Assembly (NCBI GenBank): GCA_036261625.1
Contig: DATAKL010000048.1
Span: 41,220 to 105,219 of the forward strand
Direction: 5' to 3'
DNA: 64,000 nucleotides
From: JAAXKN01 sp036261625
GTDB lineage: Bacteria > Bacteroidota > Ignavibacteria > Ignavibacteriales > SURF-24
The notes under the pieces were generated by a model, which was given only the letters and a program-made list of their open reading frames with translations, had not been told where the DNA came from and did not search any database. The position numbers and the translations under genes are program-made. This document shows positions 1 to 8,173 of this stretch, piece after piece. Positions within the stretch are counted from its first letter, which is position 1. Each line of letters opens with the position of its first letter.

Positions 1-408
1 ATAAAAGTTCTTCATCTGAGCCACATTGCCCGAAAGGGGTACATCTTTAACGGGCTGCAGGGCGGAATTTCCTTCTTCCATTTTCTGGAGCCCGGTGATA
101 TTCTCTAAAGAATTACCGTCTTCTCCTAGAAGCCGAACAAAGGGCTCAAAAAGCACTTCTGAGGGAAAAGAAGCGAAGATTACCTTTCCGGCGGGCGGGA
201 GTGAAGCAGAATTTATTCCGGAGGTGTGAATAGCTTCCCGATTAAGGCTTAAGAGTGAATCGGGCTTAATATCTGCAAAGAAACTTACCGGTTTTGTCTT
301 AAAGAAAAGAATATTTACACCTTCAGGAATGTAAGAAAGAACAAAAGAAAACAGAATGGCCATGCCGACTATAATTACAGGCCTGTTCTTAGGCTTGATT
401 GATGACAT
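1..408 (-). CDS. Membrane-anchored protein of unknown function, cut by the window edge
   Basis: The open frame starts at ATG 408 behind an AAGGA-like site and runs off the left edge, so only the first 136 residues are visible. It opens with a basic stretch (MSSIKPKNRP) and a single hydrophobic segment at about residues 11-30, then an exported region without cysteines or a recognised motif. The visible end (around VAQMKNFY) is reminiscent of the region preceding the SGNH block I in Bacteroidota GDSL-type hydrolases. The next gene upstream is also an SGNH hydrolase, so a second SGNH or O-acetyl-ester enzyme is possible, but the catalytic blocks would lie outside the window. Function is not assigned. 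The call that it is a real gene rests on start, frame length and topology. Confidence 0.6.
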   Translation of the reverse strand, partial: MSSIKPKNRPVIIVGMAILFSFVLSYIPEGVNILFFKTKPVSFFADIKPDSLLSLNREAIHTSGINSASLPPAGKVIFASFPSEVLFEPFVRLLGEDGNSLENITGLQKMEEGNSALQPVKDVPLSGNVAQMKNFY

Positions 409-474
409 AAGGATTTCCTTCCATATAGTTAAAACGTTTAGTGGGATTTATACCCGGTTTCTATATAAAAACTT

Positions 475-537
475 TTTCAGTATAAAACTGTTTCAGCATA
501 AAACTGTTTCAGCATAAAACTTTTTCAGCATATTCAG
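475..537. repeat. Short tandem repeat, 16-bp unit
   Basis: About four head-to-tail copies of a 16-bp unit reading TTTCAGYATAAAACTG start at 475, 491, 507 and 523. The last copy is degenerate. The repeat lies between the stop of the SGNH hydrolase gene and the start of the cut-off gene ending at 408, so it sits in the leader or promoter region of the latter. Confidence 0.8.
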
Positions 538-554
538 CAGAAAAGAAGAGTAAG

Positions 555-1244
555 CTATCGGGTCAGTTTATTTAATATCGGATCGAGTTCTTCACGCCAG
601 ATGGCATATCCATTGGCATTCAGGTGCAGTCCATCGTATGTCAGTTCATTTCTCAAAAGTCCGTTTTGTGTCATTTTCGAATTAAGATCCACGAAAGTCA
701 GGTTGTTCTTCTCAGCATAGCTTCTGAGCATCATATTCAATTTATTGACTTCCGGATTCTTATCGTGTGCATTATGCCACTTTTCCGAAACCAAAAGCGT
801 CGACTGAATGACAGGAATAATATTATGTTTCTGAAGCTCACGGATCAGCTTTACATATTCAGTGAACACAGTCTCTGCGCTGTAGCCGGAATAGATGTCA
901 TTTATCCCTCCCATGATAAAGCAGACCTTAGGATTAAGTTTGAATACATAATCCAGGCGGCTTAAGAATCCTTCAACAATATCGCTCGGAATTCCCCTTT
1001 CTACAATATCAGTCCTTCCCATCAGCTCGTTCCAGTTCACTCCGTGCGTTATGGAATTTCCAAGCATTAAAACGCCGGCATGCTGTGTCCTGTATATGTT
1101 GTATAACCCTGTCTGAAGCCAGTAATTTGGGTTTTGCTTATAAACTGCAGTAGTATCGGATCCCGAAAAAAAAGCAAAGCATCTTGCGTTAAAAAGAAAA
1201 GTATAAAACAGAATCAGTACTATTGGCATTCTGCCTTTTTTCAT
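555..1244 (-). CDS. SGNH/GDSL-family hydrolase (secreted esterase or acetylhydrolase type)
   Basis: The product is 229 aa. The start at 1244 is preferred over an upstream ATG because it has a GAGGGGAC site just before it and gives a clean signal peptide (MKKGRMPIVLILFYTF). SGNH family blocks are visible in order: block I LMLGNSITHG with the nucleophilic Ser, the block III Asn in GGINDI, and block V YDGLHLNANGY with the Asp/His pair. The layout resembles PAF-acetylhydrolase-like lipases of Bacteroidota. It probably removes acyl or acetyl esters from a carbohydrate in the periplasm, but the substrate cannot be read from the sequence. It is transcribed in the same direction as the cut-off gene at 1-408. 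Confidence 0.85.
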   Translation of the reverse strand: MKKGRMPIVLILFYTFLFNARCFAFFSGSDTTAVYKQNPNYWLQTGLYNIYRTQHAGVLMLGNSITHGVNWNELMGRTDIVERGIPSDIVEGFLSRLDYVFKLNPKVCFIMGGINDIYSGYSAETVFTEYVKLIRELQKHNIIPVIQSTLLVSEKWHNAHDKNPEVNKLNMMLRSYAEKNNLTFVDLNSKMTQNGLLRNELTYDGLHLNANGYAIWREELDPILNKLTR

Positions 1245-1412
1245 TTGTCCCCTCAAAAGTCCGTTAGCAGTAAATATTAAAAAATAAAGGATAAAATCCA
1301 AGCAGAAATGTCGTCTTGGAGTCAAAAGCGTGGATAATTATGTGACAAAGCTCATAAAGGAGACAGCCTGAAAGGAAAAATTGAAGATTTTCGCCTTAAC
1401 GAGGGAAAAGCC

Positions 1413-1613
1413 TTGCTTTTTATGCCGCTTCTTGTATTTTGTGTTAGTATAATATTATGCATTTTGCCGGGAATGCCTCTGGAACAGGTCTGCTCCGTGG
1501 AAAATGTTCTGAGAAATATTGGCTTTTCAGCAGTCTCTGCAAGTAAAAGACTCATTGAATCCTCATTTAAAGAACAGATAAAAAGAGAATTTGTAAGAAA
1601 GAAGTACAGGTAA
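1413..1613 (+). CDS. Possible small single-pass membrane protein, unrecognised
   Basis: A 66-codon frame starting with TTG has a GAGGG site seven bases upstream. It begins with a hydrophobic segment (about residues 2-22) and ends in a very basic tail (KEQIKREFVRKKYR), a plausible topology for a small inner-membrane protein. The same frame is open further upstream to about 1338, where an AAAGGAG precedes a CTG at 1368, so the true start is unclear. No family is recognised. The region 1245-1693 holds no other candidate gene. It may be non-coding. Confidence 0.25.
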   Translation: MLFMPLLVFCVSIILCILPGMPLEQVCSVENVLRNIGFSAVSASKRLIESSFKEQIKREFVRKKYR

Positions 1614-1693
1614 GAAAAGTGTGTGCTCTCAATGGAGAATAAGACTTTCGATTTTTATTGCATATAAATTTACAATAATTGTCCGGAGTGTAT

Positions 1694-2470
1694 ATGGATT
1701 CAAAATCTTACGGTTTCATCGGCGGGGGCAGGATCACGCGTATTTTCCTGAAAGCCCTGAGCAACGCCGGAATGACTTTCCCGGATGTGATAGTCAGTGA
1801 TATAATAATGGGCTATCTGGAAAAACTCAAACAAACTTATCCGGAAATATGCCTCTCATATAATGACGACAGGCTGCCGGCAAGGCAGGATGTTGTTTTT
1901 ATTTCTCTTCATCCTCCTCTGATCTGCGACATACTGAAGGCAATTAGGCCGGAGCTTAAAGATACGGCTATTATTGTATCGCTGGCACCCAAGATTACAA
2001 TTTCCAAAATGCAGGAGACACTCGGAGGCTTTGACAGGATAGTCAGGATGATTCCCAATGCTCCTTCTATTGTAAATGCAGGCTATAACCCGGTCAGTTT
2101 TTCTGCGGGCATTTCTGAAAAAGAAAAGTCAGGACTTCTGAAATTATTTTCAAATCTTGGCGACTGCCCGGAAGTAGCAGAGGAAAAACTTGAGGCATAT
2201 GCTGTTTTAACGGCAATGGGTCCTACATACCTTTGGTTCCAGCTCTATGAATTAAAAAACATTATGCGGGAATTCGGCCTTCACGAAGCTGAAACAGAAG
2301 ATGGCATCAGAAAGATGACAGAAGGCGCCCTCAAGACTATGTTCTCCGGAATGACACCCGAGGAGGTAATGGATCTTGTTCCCGTTAAACCGATCGGCGA
2401 TGTGGAAGAAAAAATAAAGGAAACCTACAGAAACAAGCTTCTTGCAACTTTCAACAGAATTAAACCATAA
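1694..2470 (+). CDS. ProC-like NAD(P)-dependent oxidoreductase (pyrroline-5-carboxylate reductase family)
   Basis: The product is 258 aa from ATG 1694, which has GGAG six bases upstream; a TTG 15 bases earlier is a weaker start. The N-terminus YGFIGGGRITRIF is the Rossmann dinucleotide-binding loop of the ProC/F420-dependent NADP oxidoreductase family. The motif RMIPNAPSIVNAGYNPVSFS matches the ProC signature region that usually reads MPNTP. The C-terminal half is helical like the ProC dimerisation domain (LTAMGPTYLWFQLYEL), but several ProC consensus residues differ. True P5C reductase activity in proline synthesis is therefore only one possibility. It converges on the phosphofructokinase gene and shares a terminator with it. 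Confidence 0.75.
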   Translation: MDSKSYGFIGGGRITRIFLKALSNAGMTFPDVIVSDIIMGYLEKLKQTYPEICLSYNDDRLPARQDVVFISLHPPLICDILKAIRPELKDTAIIVSLAPKITISKMQETLGGFDRIVRMIPNAPSIVNAGYNPVSFSAGISEKEKSGLLKLFSNLGDCPEVAEEKLEAYAVLTAMGPTYLWFQLYELKNIMREFGLHEAETEDGIRKMTEGALKTMFSGMTPEEVMDLVPVKPIGDVEEKIKETYRNKLLATFNRIKP

Positions 2471-2471
2471 G

Positions 2472-2512
2472 AAAAAAGCCGGAAGTCTCAAAACTTAGAA
2501 CTTCCGGCTTCT
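2472..2512. terminator. Bidirectional intrinsic terminator
   Basis: The 11-bp stem AAGCCGGAAGT/ACTTCCGGCTT (2476-2486 with 2500-2510) lies between convergent genes. On the minus strand it runs into six T residues, ending the phosphofructokinase transcript. On the plus strand it ends the ProC-like gene with a weaker T-tract. Confidence 0.85.
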
Positions 2513-2531
2513 TCAGAAAACAGGTGAAAAA

Positions 2532-3569
2532 TCATCCGAAGAACACTGCAGCAACTTCCATCAGCTTCGGATCCACGGTCTTAAGTTCCCCTGTAGCAGC
2601 CTCAAGCGGCACGGCAACTATTTCTGTGCCTTTTAAGGAAGCCATCTTGCCGAAATCCCCATTCTGCACCAGTTCAGCAGCAAAGACTCCGAAACGTGTG
2701 CCTAGCACCCTGTCGAAGGCTGTCGGGGATCCGCCTCTTTGAACGTGGCCTAAGATTGTAGCTCTAGTTTCAAAGCCGGTGCGTTTTTCAATTTCACTTG
2801 CCAGAAGATTTCCGATTCCGCCGAGTCTTACGTGGCCGAATGAATCGAGCTCCTGGCTCTGGAGCACCATACTGTCTTTTTCATCTGAGGTATCCCACTG
2901 TGCGCCTTCGGCAACGACAACGATCGAGAAGTTCTTTCCCCTGGCGTGTCTTTTCTTCAGTACATCGCAGACTTCTTCCATCTTGAAAGGCTGTTCAGGA
3001 ATAAGGATCATGTCAGCTCCGCCGGCCATGCCTGAATGAAGTGCAATCCATCCGGCGTGGCGCCCCATTACTTCAACTACCATTACGCGGTTATGCGATT
3101 CGGCAGTCGTATGAAGACGGTCGATAGCTTCCATGGCAATATTTACAGCCGTATCGAAACCAAAAGTATAGTCTGTTGCATTTAAGTCGTTGTCAATTGT
3201 CTTTGGAACGCCTACAACCTTAACACCGGCCTTGTAGAGTTTTGTTGCAACGCCGAGCGTGTCCTCGCCGCCGATTGCAACAAGAGCATCTATGCCGCTG
3301 TCTTTCATGTTTTTTATTATGGTTGCCTCACCATTGGGCACTTTATAAACATTTGTGCGTGAACTTTTCAAAATTGTACCGCCGCGGGGCAGAATGCCCG
3401 AAACGGCATCAACATCCAGATTTATAAATTTATTCTCAAGCAAACCTTTCCACCCTTCTGTAAAACCAACTACCTGATGGCCATTCTGAATGGATTTTCT
3501 CACAACTGCGCGTATTACAGGATTAAGACCAGGACAGTCGCCCCCTCCGGTCAATACTCCGATTTTCAT
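2532..3569 (-). CDS. pfp: 6-phosphofructokinase, predicted pyrophosphate-dependent
   Basis: The product is 345 aa. The start at 3569 has GGAGG five bases upstream; a longer frame exists but lacks a site. The PFK fold is clear: GGGDCPGLNPVIR at the N-terminus, GGEDT at 100-104, PKTIDNDL at 122-129 with the catalytic Asp 126, and MGRHAGWIA in the middle. In E. coli ATP-PFK the positions matching Asp103 and Lys123 are Gly104 and Gly124. Asp plus Lys at these sites is the established signature of PPi-using enzymes such as that of Amycolatopsis methanolica. It phosphorylates fructose 6-phosphate with PPi, reversibly, in central glycolysis or gluconeogenesis. PPi use is inferred from these two residues. 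It appears to be monocistronic. Confidence 0.9.
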   Translation of the reverse strand: MKIGVLTGGGDCPGLNPVIRAVVRKSIQNGHQVVGFTEGWKGLLENKFINLDVDAVSGILPRGGTILKSSRTNVYKVPNGEATIIKNMKDSGIDALVAIGGEDTLGVATKLYKAGVKVVGVPKTIDNDLNATDYTFGFDTAVNIAMEAIDRLHTTAESHNRVMVVEVMGRHAGWIALHSGMAGGADMILIPEQPFKMEEVCDVLKKRHARGKNFSIVVVAEGAQWDTSDEKDSMVLQSQELDSFGHVRLGGIGNLLASEIEKRTGFETRATILGHVQRGGSPTAFDRVLGTRFGVFAAELVQNGDFGKMASLKGTEIVAVPLEAATGELKTVDPKLMEVAAVFFG

Positions 3570-3723
3570 TTTTCCTCCGGTTAAATAATATCCATTTAAG
3601 GTATAGAACTTCATTTATCTAATTCAAGGGGAATTTTCCCCATTATGAACAGTGAAAAAGCGGGAAAAAGAACACTAATATCCGGTTTCAGGATAAGGCA
3701 GTTCCGTTTTTCCAGCTCTTTCT

Positions 3724-5907
3724 TCAGAGAACTTTCAATTTAGCAAACTTGACCAGAAGCTGCTTAATTCCGGCTTCCTCAAATGCCACTGTTACCCTCT
3801 GCATCTCACCGATACCGCTGATCTGCTGCACCTTGCCCATGCCAAATTTCTCGTGCATTACCTTGCTTCCCATGCGAAGCGACTTCTGTTCCTGGTTGAA
3901 GTCGTCATAGTCCTCCTGGTAATGCTCATCATAGATAAAATCCTTTTTTGTGCGGCGGCTGGAGCCTTTTCTTCCGGAGGCTCCGTTGAGTTCAACATAT
4001 GTTGCTGGGTCCAGTTCTTCGATAAATCTGGATTTGCTCTGATATGCCACCTCTCCAAAGCGGTAGCGCGAACGGGCATATGTTAAGAACACCTTCGACT
4101 GCGCGCGTGTCAGAGCCACATAGAAAAGGCGCCTTTCCTCTTCTATTCTGGCGTCTGAATTAAACTTCGGCGCCAGGGGAAAAATGTCCTCCTCCAGGCC
4201 TGAGACAAAAACGACCGGGAATTCAAGCCCTTTTGCGCTGTGGACTGTCATCATTGTAACCGAGTTATTTTCATCTTCCATCTGATCGATGCCTGCAATT
4301 AGAGAAACTTCGGCCAGGTACTGCTCCATGGTTGCACCTGGAACACTCCTTGAATAGTCACTTATGGCATTAAGCAGTTCCTGTATGTTCTCGTAGCGGA
4401 CTATAGACTCCGGCGTATTCTCCTCCTTATAGATCCTGAGTATACCCAGCTCATCGATAAGAGCAGAAATTAGCTCGCTTAAGGAGAGCTTTTCCTTGAG
4501 TGTAATGTACTTATCTAAAAGAAGCTTAAATGCCTTTACGTTCTTCTGTATTCTTTCTTTTACCTCTATGACCTCAAAGACCCTCATCATTGTATCGAAG
4601 AGCGTAAGGTGATGTTTCCTGGCAAATGCAATCATCTTTGAAATCGAGGTGTTTCCTATGCCTCGCTGCGGGAAATTCATAATCCTCAGCAGGCTTTCCT
4701 CGTCCGCCTGGTTGGCCAGAACCCTGAGGTAAGCAATGACGTCTTTGACCTCTTTTCTTTTATAGAATTCAATTCCACCGATTATTCTGTATGGGACCCT
4801 TTCGCGTCTGAAGGCATCTTCCAGGGCCCGGGACTGCGAGTTTATCCTGTAAAGAATTGCAAAATCCTTATAGGAGAGTTTTTTCTGCGATATCTCCTCT
4901 TTTATGAGCTTTGTCAGCTGGTAGGCTTCGTCTTTCTCATCCGAGCATCTTACAAGTGCAAGTTCCTCGCCGTCATTATTCTCCGTCCATAGCGTTTTTG
5001 CAATCTGTTCGGCATTATTCTTAATTACACTTCCTGCTGCAGCAAGTATAGTTTTTGTTGAACGGTAGTTCTGCTCCAGGCGGAATATCTTTGCCTTCGG
5101 GAAATCCCTTTCAAAATCGAGCATATTGCGGATATCTGCGCCTCTCCAGCCGTAAATGCTCTGTGCATCATCGCCAACGACGCAGATGTTTCTCTTAGAT
5201 GTAACCAGAAGCCTTAAAAGCTCATACTGTGCGCGGTTTGTATCCTGGTATTCATCCACCAGAATATATGTAAACTTCTTCCTGTACTTCTGAAGCGTCT
5301 TTTCCTTATCGTTAAAAAGCTCTATAGGCTTTAAGAGCAGGTCGTCAAAGTCCATCGAGTTATTTTCCCTCAGGCGCTTGTTGTATTCCTCATATATATC
5401 GGCAATTTTTCTCTCCAGCACTGAAGAGGCAATATTATCGGCATACTCTTTGGGATAGATCATCTGGTTTTTCAGGAAGCTGATCTTGTGGTGAATGGAG
5501 CCGGCCGTAACGCCTTCCATCATCCAGTTCATCTCCTGGAGAATAGTACCTACGAGTGCTGCCGAATCCTCTGCGTCATAGATCGAGAAATTGCTCTTAA
5601 AGTTAATTTTGTCGGCTTCAATACGGAGTATTTTGGCAAAAATGGAATGAAAAGTACCCATCCACAGATGATCTGCACTCTGGCCGATCAATGAGCGGAT
5701 GCGCTGCTTCATCTCATTGGCAGCCTTATTCGTAAAAGTAAGAGCCAGAATAGAAGAAGGGTCGAATCCCTGATCGATCAGGTATGCGATTTTATAGGTC
5801 AGTACCCTGGTTTTACCGGAACCTGCACCGGCAACTATCATTTGCGGGCCGTCAAGATACTCAACAGCTTCTTTTTGCTCTAAATTTAAGGTCTTAAGTA
5901 GTGTCAT
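3724..5907 (-). CDS. pcrA: ATP-dependent 3'-5' DNA helicase, UvrD/PcrA family
   Basis: The product is 727 aa, the usual size. SF1A helicase motifs appear in order: Q-motif region LNLEQKEAV, Walker A AGAGSGKT (26-33), motif II VDEYQDTN, motif III YGWRGADIRNM, motif IV QNYRST, motif V TVHSAKGLEFPVVFV and motif VI EEERRLFYVALTRA. The C-terminus carries the Tudor-like segment KVMHEKFGMGKVQQISG, which binds RNA polymerase in PcrA/UvrD. It is expected to act in nucleotide excision repair, mismatch repair and clearing of replication forks. It is transcribed alone. The 256 bp upstream of it contain no gene. Confidence 0.95.
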   Translation of the reverse strand: MTLLKTLNLEQKEAVEYLDGPQMIVAGAGSGKTRVLTYKIAYLIDQGFDPSSILALTFTNKAANEMKQRIRSLIGQSADHLWMGTFHSIFAKILRIEADKINFKSNFSIYDAEDSAALVGTILQEMNWMMEGVTAGSIHHKISFLKNQMIYPKEYADNIASSVLERKIADIYEEYNKRLRENNSMDFDDLLLKPIELFNDKEKTLQKYRKKFTYILVDEYQDTNRAQYELLRLLVTSKRNICVVGDDAQSIYGWRGADIRNMLDFERDFPKAKIFRLEQNYRSTKTILAAAGSVIKNNAEQIAKTLWTENNDGEELALVRCSDEKDEAYQLTKLIKEEISQKKLSYKDFAILYRINSQSRALEDAFRRERVPYRIIGGIEFYKRKEVKDVIAYLRVLANQADEESLLRIMNFPQRGIGNTSISKMIAFARKHHLTLFDTMMRVFEVIEVKERIQKNVKAFKLLLDKYITLKEKLSLSELISALIDELGILRIYKEENTPESIVRYENIQELLNAISDYSRSVPGATMEQYLAEVSLIAGIDQMEDENNSVTMMTVHSAKGLEFPVVFVSGLEEDIFPLAPKFNSDARIEEERRLFYVALTRAQSKVFLTYARSRYRFGEVAYQSKSRFIEELDPATYVELNGASGRKGSSRRTKKDFIYDEHYQEDYDDFNQEQKSLRMGSKVMHEKFGMGKVQQISGIGEMQRVTVAFEEAGIKQLLVKFAKLKVL

Positions 5908-6163
5908 TGCGAGTAATCTAATATTTAGTTGGCAAATATACTAAATATCAGTCTAAAATTCAAAGAATACCCGCAAATTGCATCTTTTGTGAGTTTTTGA
6001 GGCAGGAATGGGAGTTTTCAGATTACTTTCGCACCACAATTATACATTATCCGAAAAGAAAAAGCAAGACTGTTTTTACAGGGGCAGTATTTTACCCTTC
6101 AGGCGGGGCATACCCATATTAAAGTGAGTATGCCTCAGCCAAAGAAAAAGTCTAAATTAAATT

Positions 6164-7129
6164 CTATTTTATCAGAAGTTTTCCGTCTTTCATAATGACT
6201 TTTCCATCGAAGTAAACCGTGGGCTTTTTAACAAGCCCGTCCAGGTGGCTTGCCACACGGACACTGCCCCCCATCGATTTATTGTCGCCGAAGGCGATAT
6301 GTATTGTACCCATAACTTTTTCATCTTCAAGAAGAATTCCGCTAAGTTTCGCCTTGTCGTTAGTGCCTATTCCGAATTCAGCCACATTGCGGGCGGCTTT
6401 GCCGTGCACGTCCAGAAGTTTAATGAGTTTTTTGGCCATCGGGCCACCGGTAATTTCAGTTGCAAAACCGTCTGCCACTTTAATCCTGATATTGGCATTA
6501 TTAACCATTCCGAGGCCGGCCATCGAGCCGTCTACAACAACTACGCCCTGGGATGTGCCTTCAACCGGGGCAACAAAGGTTTCTCCCGTCGGGAGGTTTC
6601 CGCTTTCCCCCTTTTTATGGAAAAGGCCCTTGCTTGCATAAGCCGTACGCCCTGAAATATCCATTGTGATGTCGGTACCGGCAGCGGAAGTAACCCTTAC
6701 AGTTTTGGTCTTTTCAAAGATCTTCTTCAGTTTAACTGTCAGAGCTGCAATCTTTTTATAATCGGCATTCAGGCCGCGAATCATAACCTCAGGTGTAATG
6801 CCCGGGAATGTTGCAATTCTTACGCCCTTCTCAGAGGCGCTGCGCCTTGCATCTGTGTGTGTCAGCGATTTGGAAGTCGGGCAGAAGACGATGTCAAATT
6901 TCTGCATCAGTTCAGCTACTTCCTGTGGAGGCTCCTCCCCGTTATACTGCCTGGATTTCATTTCCACGAGCAAAGCCTCAAAGCCTAAATCAAGCGCATT
7001 GCTGTAAAGGGTATAACCGATCTGTCTTTTTACCTCGTCTGTTACGACCAGGATCTTTTCTTTTTTCTTTGCACCCATGCAGTCTTTAATTGCAATTACT
7101 GCCGCTTTGTCGAGTTTAGTTTTTGCCAT
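6164..7129 (-). CDS. M29-like aminopeptidase (aminopeptidase T/II family)
   Basis: The product is 321 aa, shorter than classical M29 enzymes of about 400 aa. The C-terminal half has the family's metal-site pattern: GNLPTGETFVAPVE, EFGIGTN, LEDEKVMGTIHIAFGDN and ASHLDG, which together supply the Glu, His and Asp ligands for two metal ions. The N-terminal half is a Rossmann-like region (KILVVTDEVKRQIGYTL). There is no signal peptide, so it is cytosolic. It would release N-terminal amino acids from peptides, in keeping with the peptide uptake and dipeptidase genes a few kilobases away. The exact specificity is unknown. Confidence 0.8.
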   Translation of the reverse strand: MAKTKLDKAAVIAIKDCMGAKKKEKILVVTDEVKRQIGYTLYSNALDLGFEALLVEMKSRQYNGEEPPQEVAELMQKFDIVFCPTSKSLTHTDARRSASEKGVRIATFPGITPEVMIRGLNADYKKIAALTVKLKKIFEKTKTVRVTSAAGTDITMDISGRTAYASKGLFHKKGESGNLPTGETFVAPVEGTSQGVVVVDGSMAGLGMVNNANIRIKVADGFATEITGGPMAKKLIKLLDVHGKAARNVAEFGIGTNDKAKLSGILLEDEKVMGTIHIAFGDNKSMGGSVRVASHLDGLVKKPTVYFDGKVIMKDGKLLIK

Positions 7130-7192
7130 AGTGTTTTTAGTGGGTTAAAGTTGATAAAAAGGGTTGTTTTAAGGTATAATATAAACAAAGAA

Positions 7193-7951
7193 TCAGTAAA
7201 GAGGTATTCCGACGTTCAGCTGTATGAGCCCAAACAGGCCGCCGTCACTAATAAAGTTATCAATTGCCGTTACCTCATCGGGTTTGCTGTTGAGGTCGTC
7301 GTTGATGAGGTTTCCAAAGGAAAACCTGGTATATCCGGCCGTTGCCTCCAGGCTTATGTAATCCCCTGCCAGGCGGAATATGAGCCCGCCGGCAAGAGTG
7401 TACCCAACTGCAAGTTTATCGTTTGAGTAGTCAGTTTCCTTTAGCGGAGCCTCAGAAGAAGTAACAGCAGAAGTAAGATTTGCCGAATGGAAGGTCACCT
7501 GTGCATCTACAAATTTAACAGCCAGGAGTTTGCCCAGTGAATAGCCCACATCCACTCCAAGTCCGTAATAATTCAGATTAAGCGTATACTTTGTATTGAC
7601 CGAACCATCCCCTTCAATATTCTCAAAGAGCTGGTTTTCTTCCTTGAGGAACTGATAGTAGCCTTTGGTTGAAAATATCAGGTTATTAAATCTTGTCCGG
7701 AAGATATTAGCTCCTACGCGGAAGCCGTTTGCCCTCCCAAATTCCGGCATCTGCACGGTGGCGGAGGCACTGCCGGCAGTTTTCCGGATAAACTCATTAA
7801 AGCCGGTGGCTTTATAGTCCTGAATGCCGTATCCGGCATAAAATCCCCCAAGTCCCAGACACCCGAAACCGCAGGTCTGAGCTTCAGTCCTGAAACTTAT
7901 TAAAAGCAGAAACAAAGCTGCCAGGGCAATATAAAGCTTCATTGCCATCAT
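7193..7951 (-). CDS. Outer-membrane beta-barrel protein, function unknown
   Basis: Starts at 7951, 7948 or 7942 all give a signal peptide (MKLYIALAALFLLLISF...TEAQ) and a mature part of about 225 residues. The mature part has alternating hydrophobic strands rich in Gly, Tyr and Phe, such as GFRVGANIF, YYGLGVDVGYSLG and YISLEATAGYTRFSFG, and ends in an aromatic residue (NVGIPLY), all typical of outer-membrane barrels of 8-10 strands. No specific family or ligand is recognised. The frame extends further upstream, but that part has neither a Shine-Dalgarno site nor an N-terminal signal. Confidence 0.7.
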   Translation of the reverse strand: MMAMKLYIALAALFLLLISFRTEAQTCGFGCLGLGGFYAGYGIQDYKATGFNEFIRKTAGSASATVQMPEFGRANGFRVGANIFRTRFNNLIFSTKGYYQFLKEENQLFENIEGDGSVNTKYTLNLNYYGLGVDVGYSLGKLLAVKFVDAQVTFHSANLTSAVTSSEAPLKETDYSNDKLAVGYTLAGGLIFRLAGDYISLEATAGYTRFSFGNLINDDLNSKPDEVTAIDNFISDGGLFGLIQLNVGIPLY

Positions 7952-8173
7952 AAGCCGCCGAAAAGAGAGTAAAAAATGAAAAACGATTCCTGTTTCAAAA
8001 TCTTTAATTCCCCCCAAATATTCAACAACAAATTGCTCTACCCCAAAAGAGCTGGTGCTGATATACAGAAACTAAGCTAAAGAGACAATGAAAAACGGGA
8101 TTAAGCCTGTTGGCTGCATGGTTTAATTATATCTATGAAATATCCAGCTGAAACAATTTACTGAGCAGCACAA

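Noticed and set aside
6105..6133. Hairpin GGCATAC...GTATGCC after the M29 gene
   Set aside because: The stem is only about seven base pairs and lacks a T-run on the gene's strand, so it is too weak to call a terminator.
6219..6655. Long plus-strand frames opposite the M29 aminopeptidase gene
   Set aside because: They are shadows in other frames of a well-supported gene.
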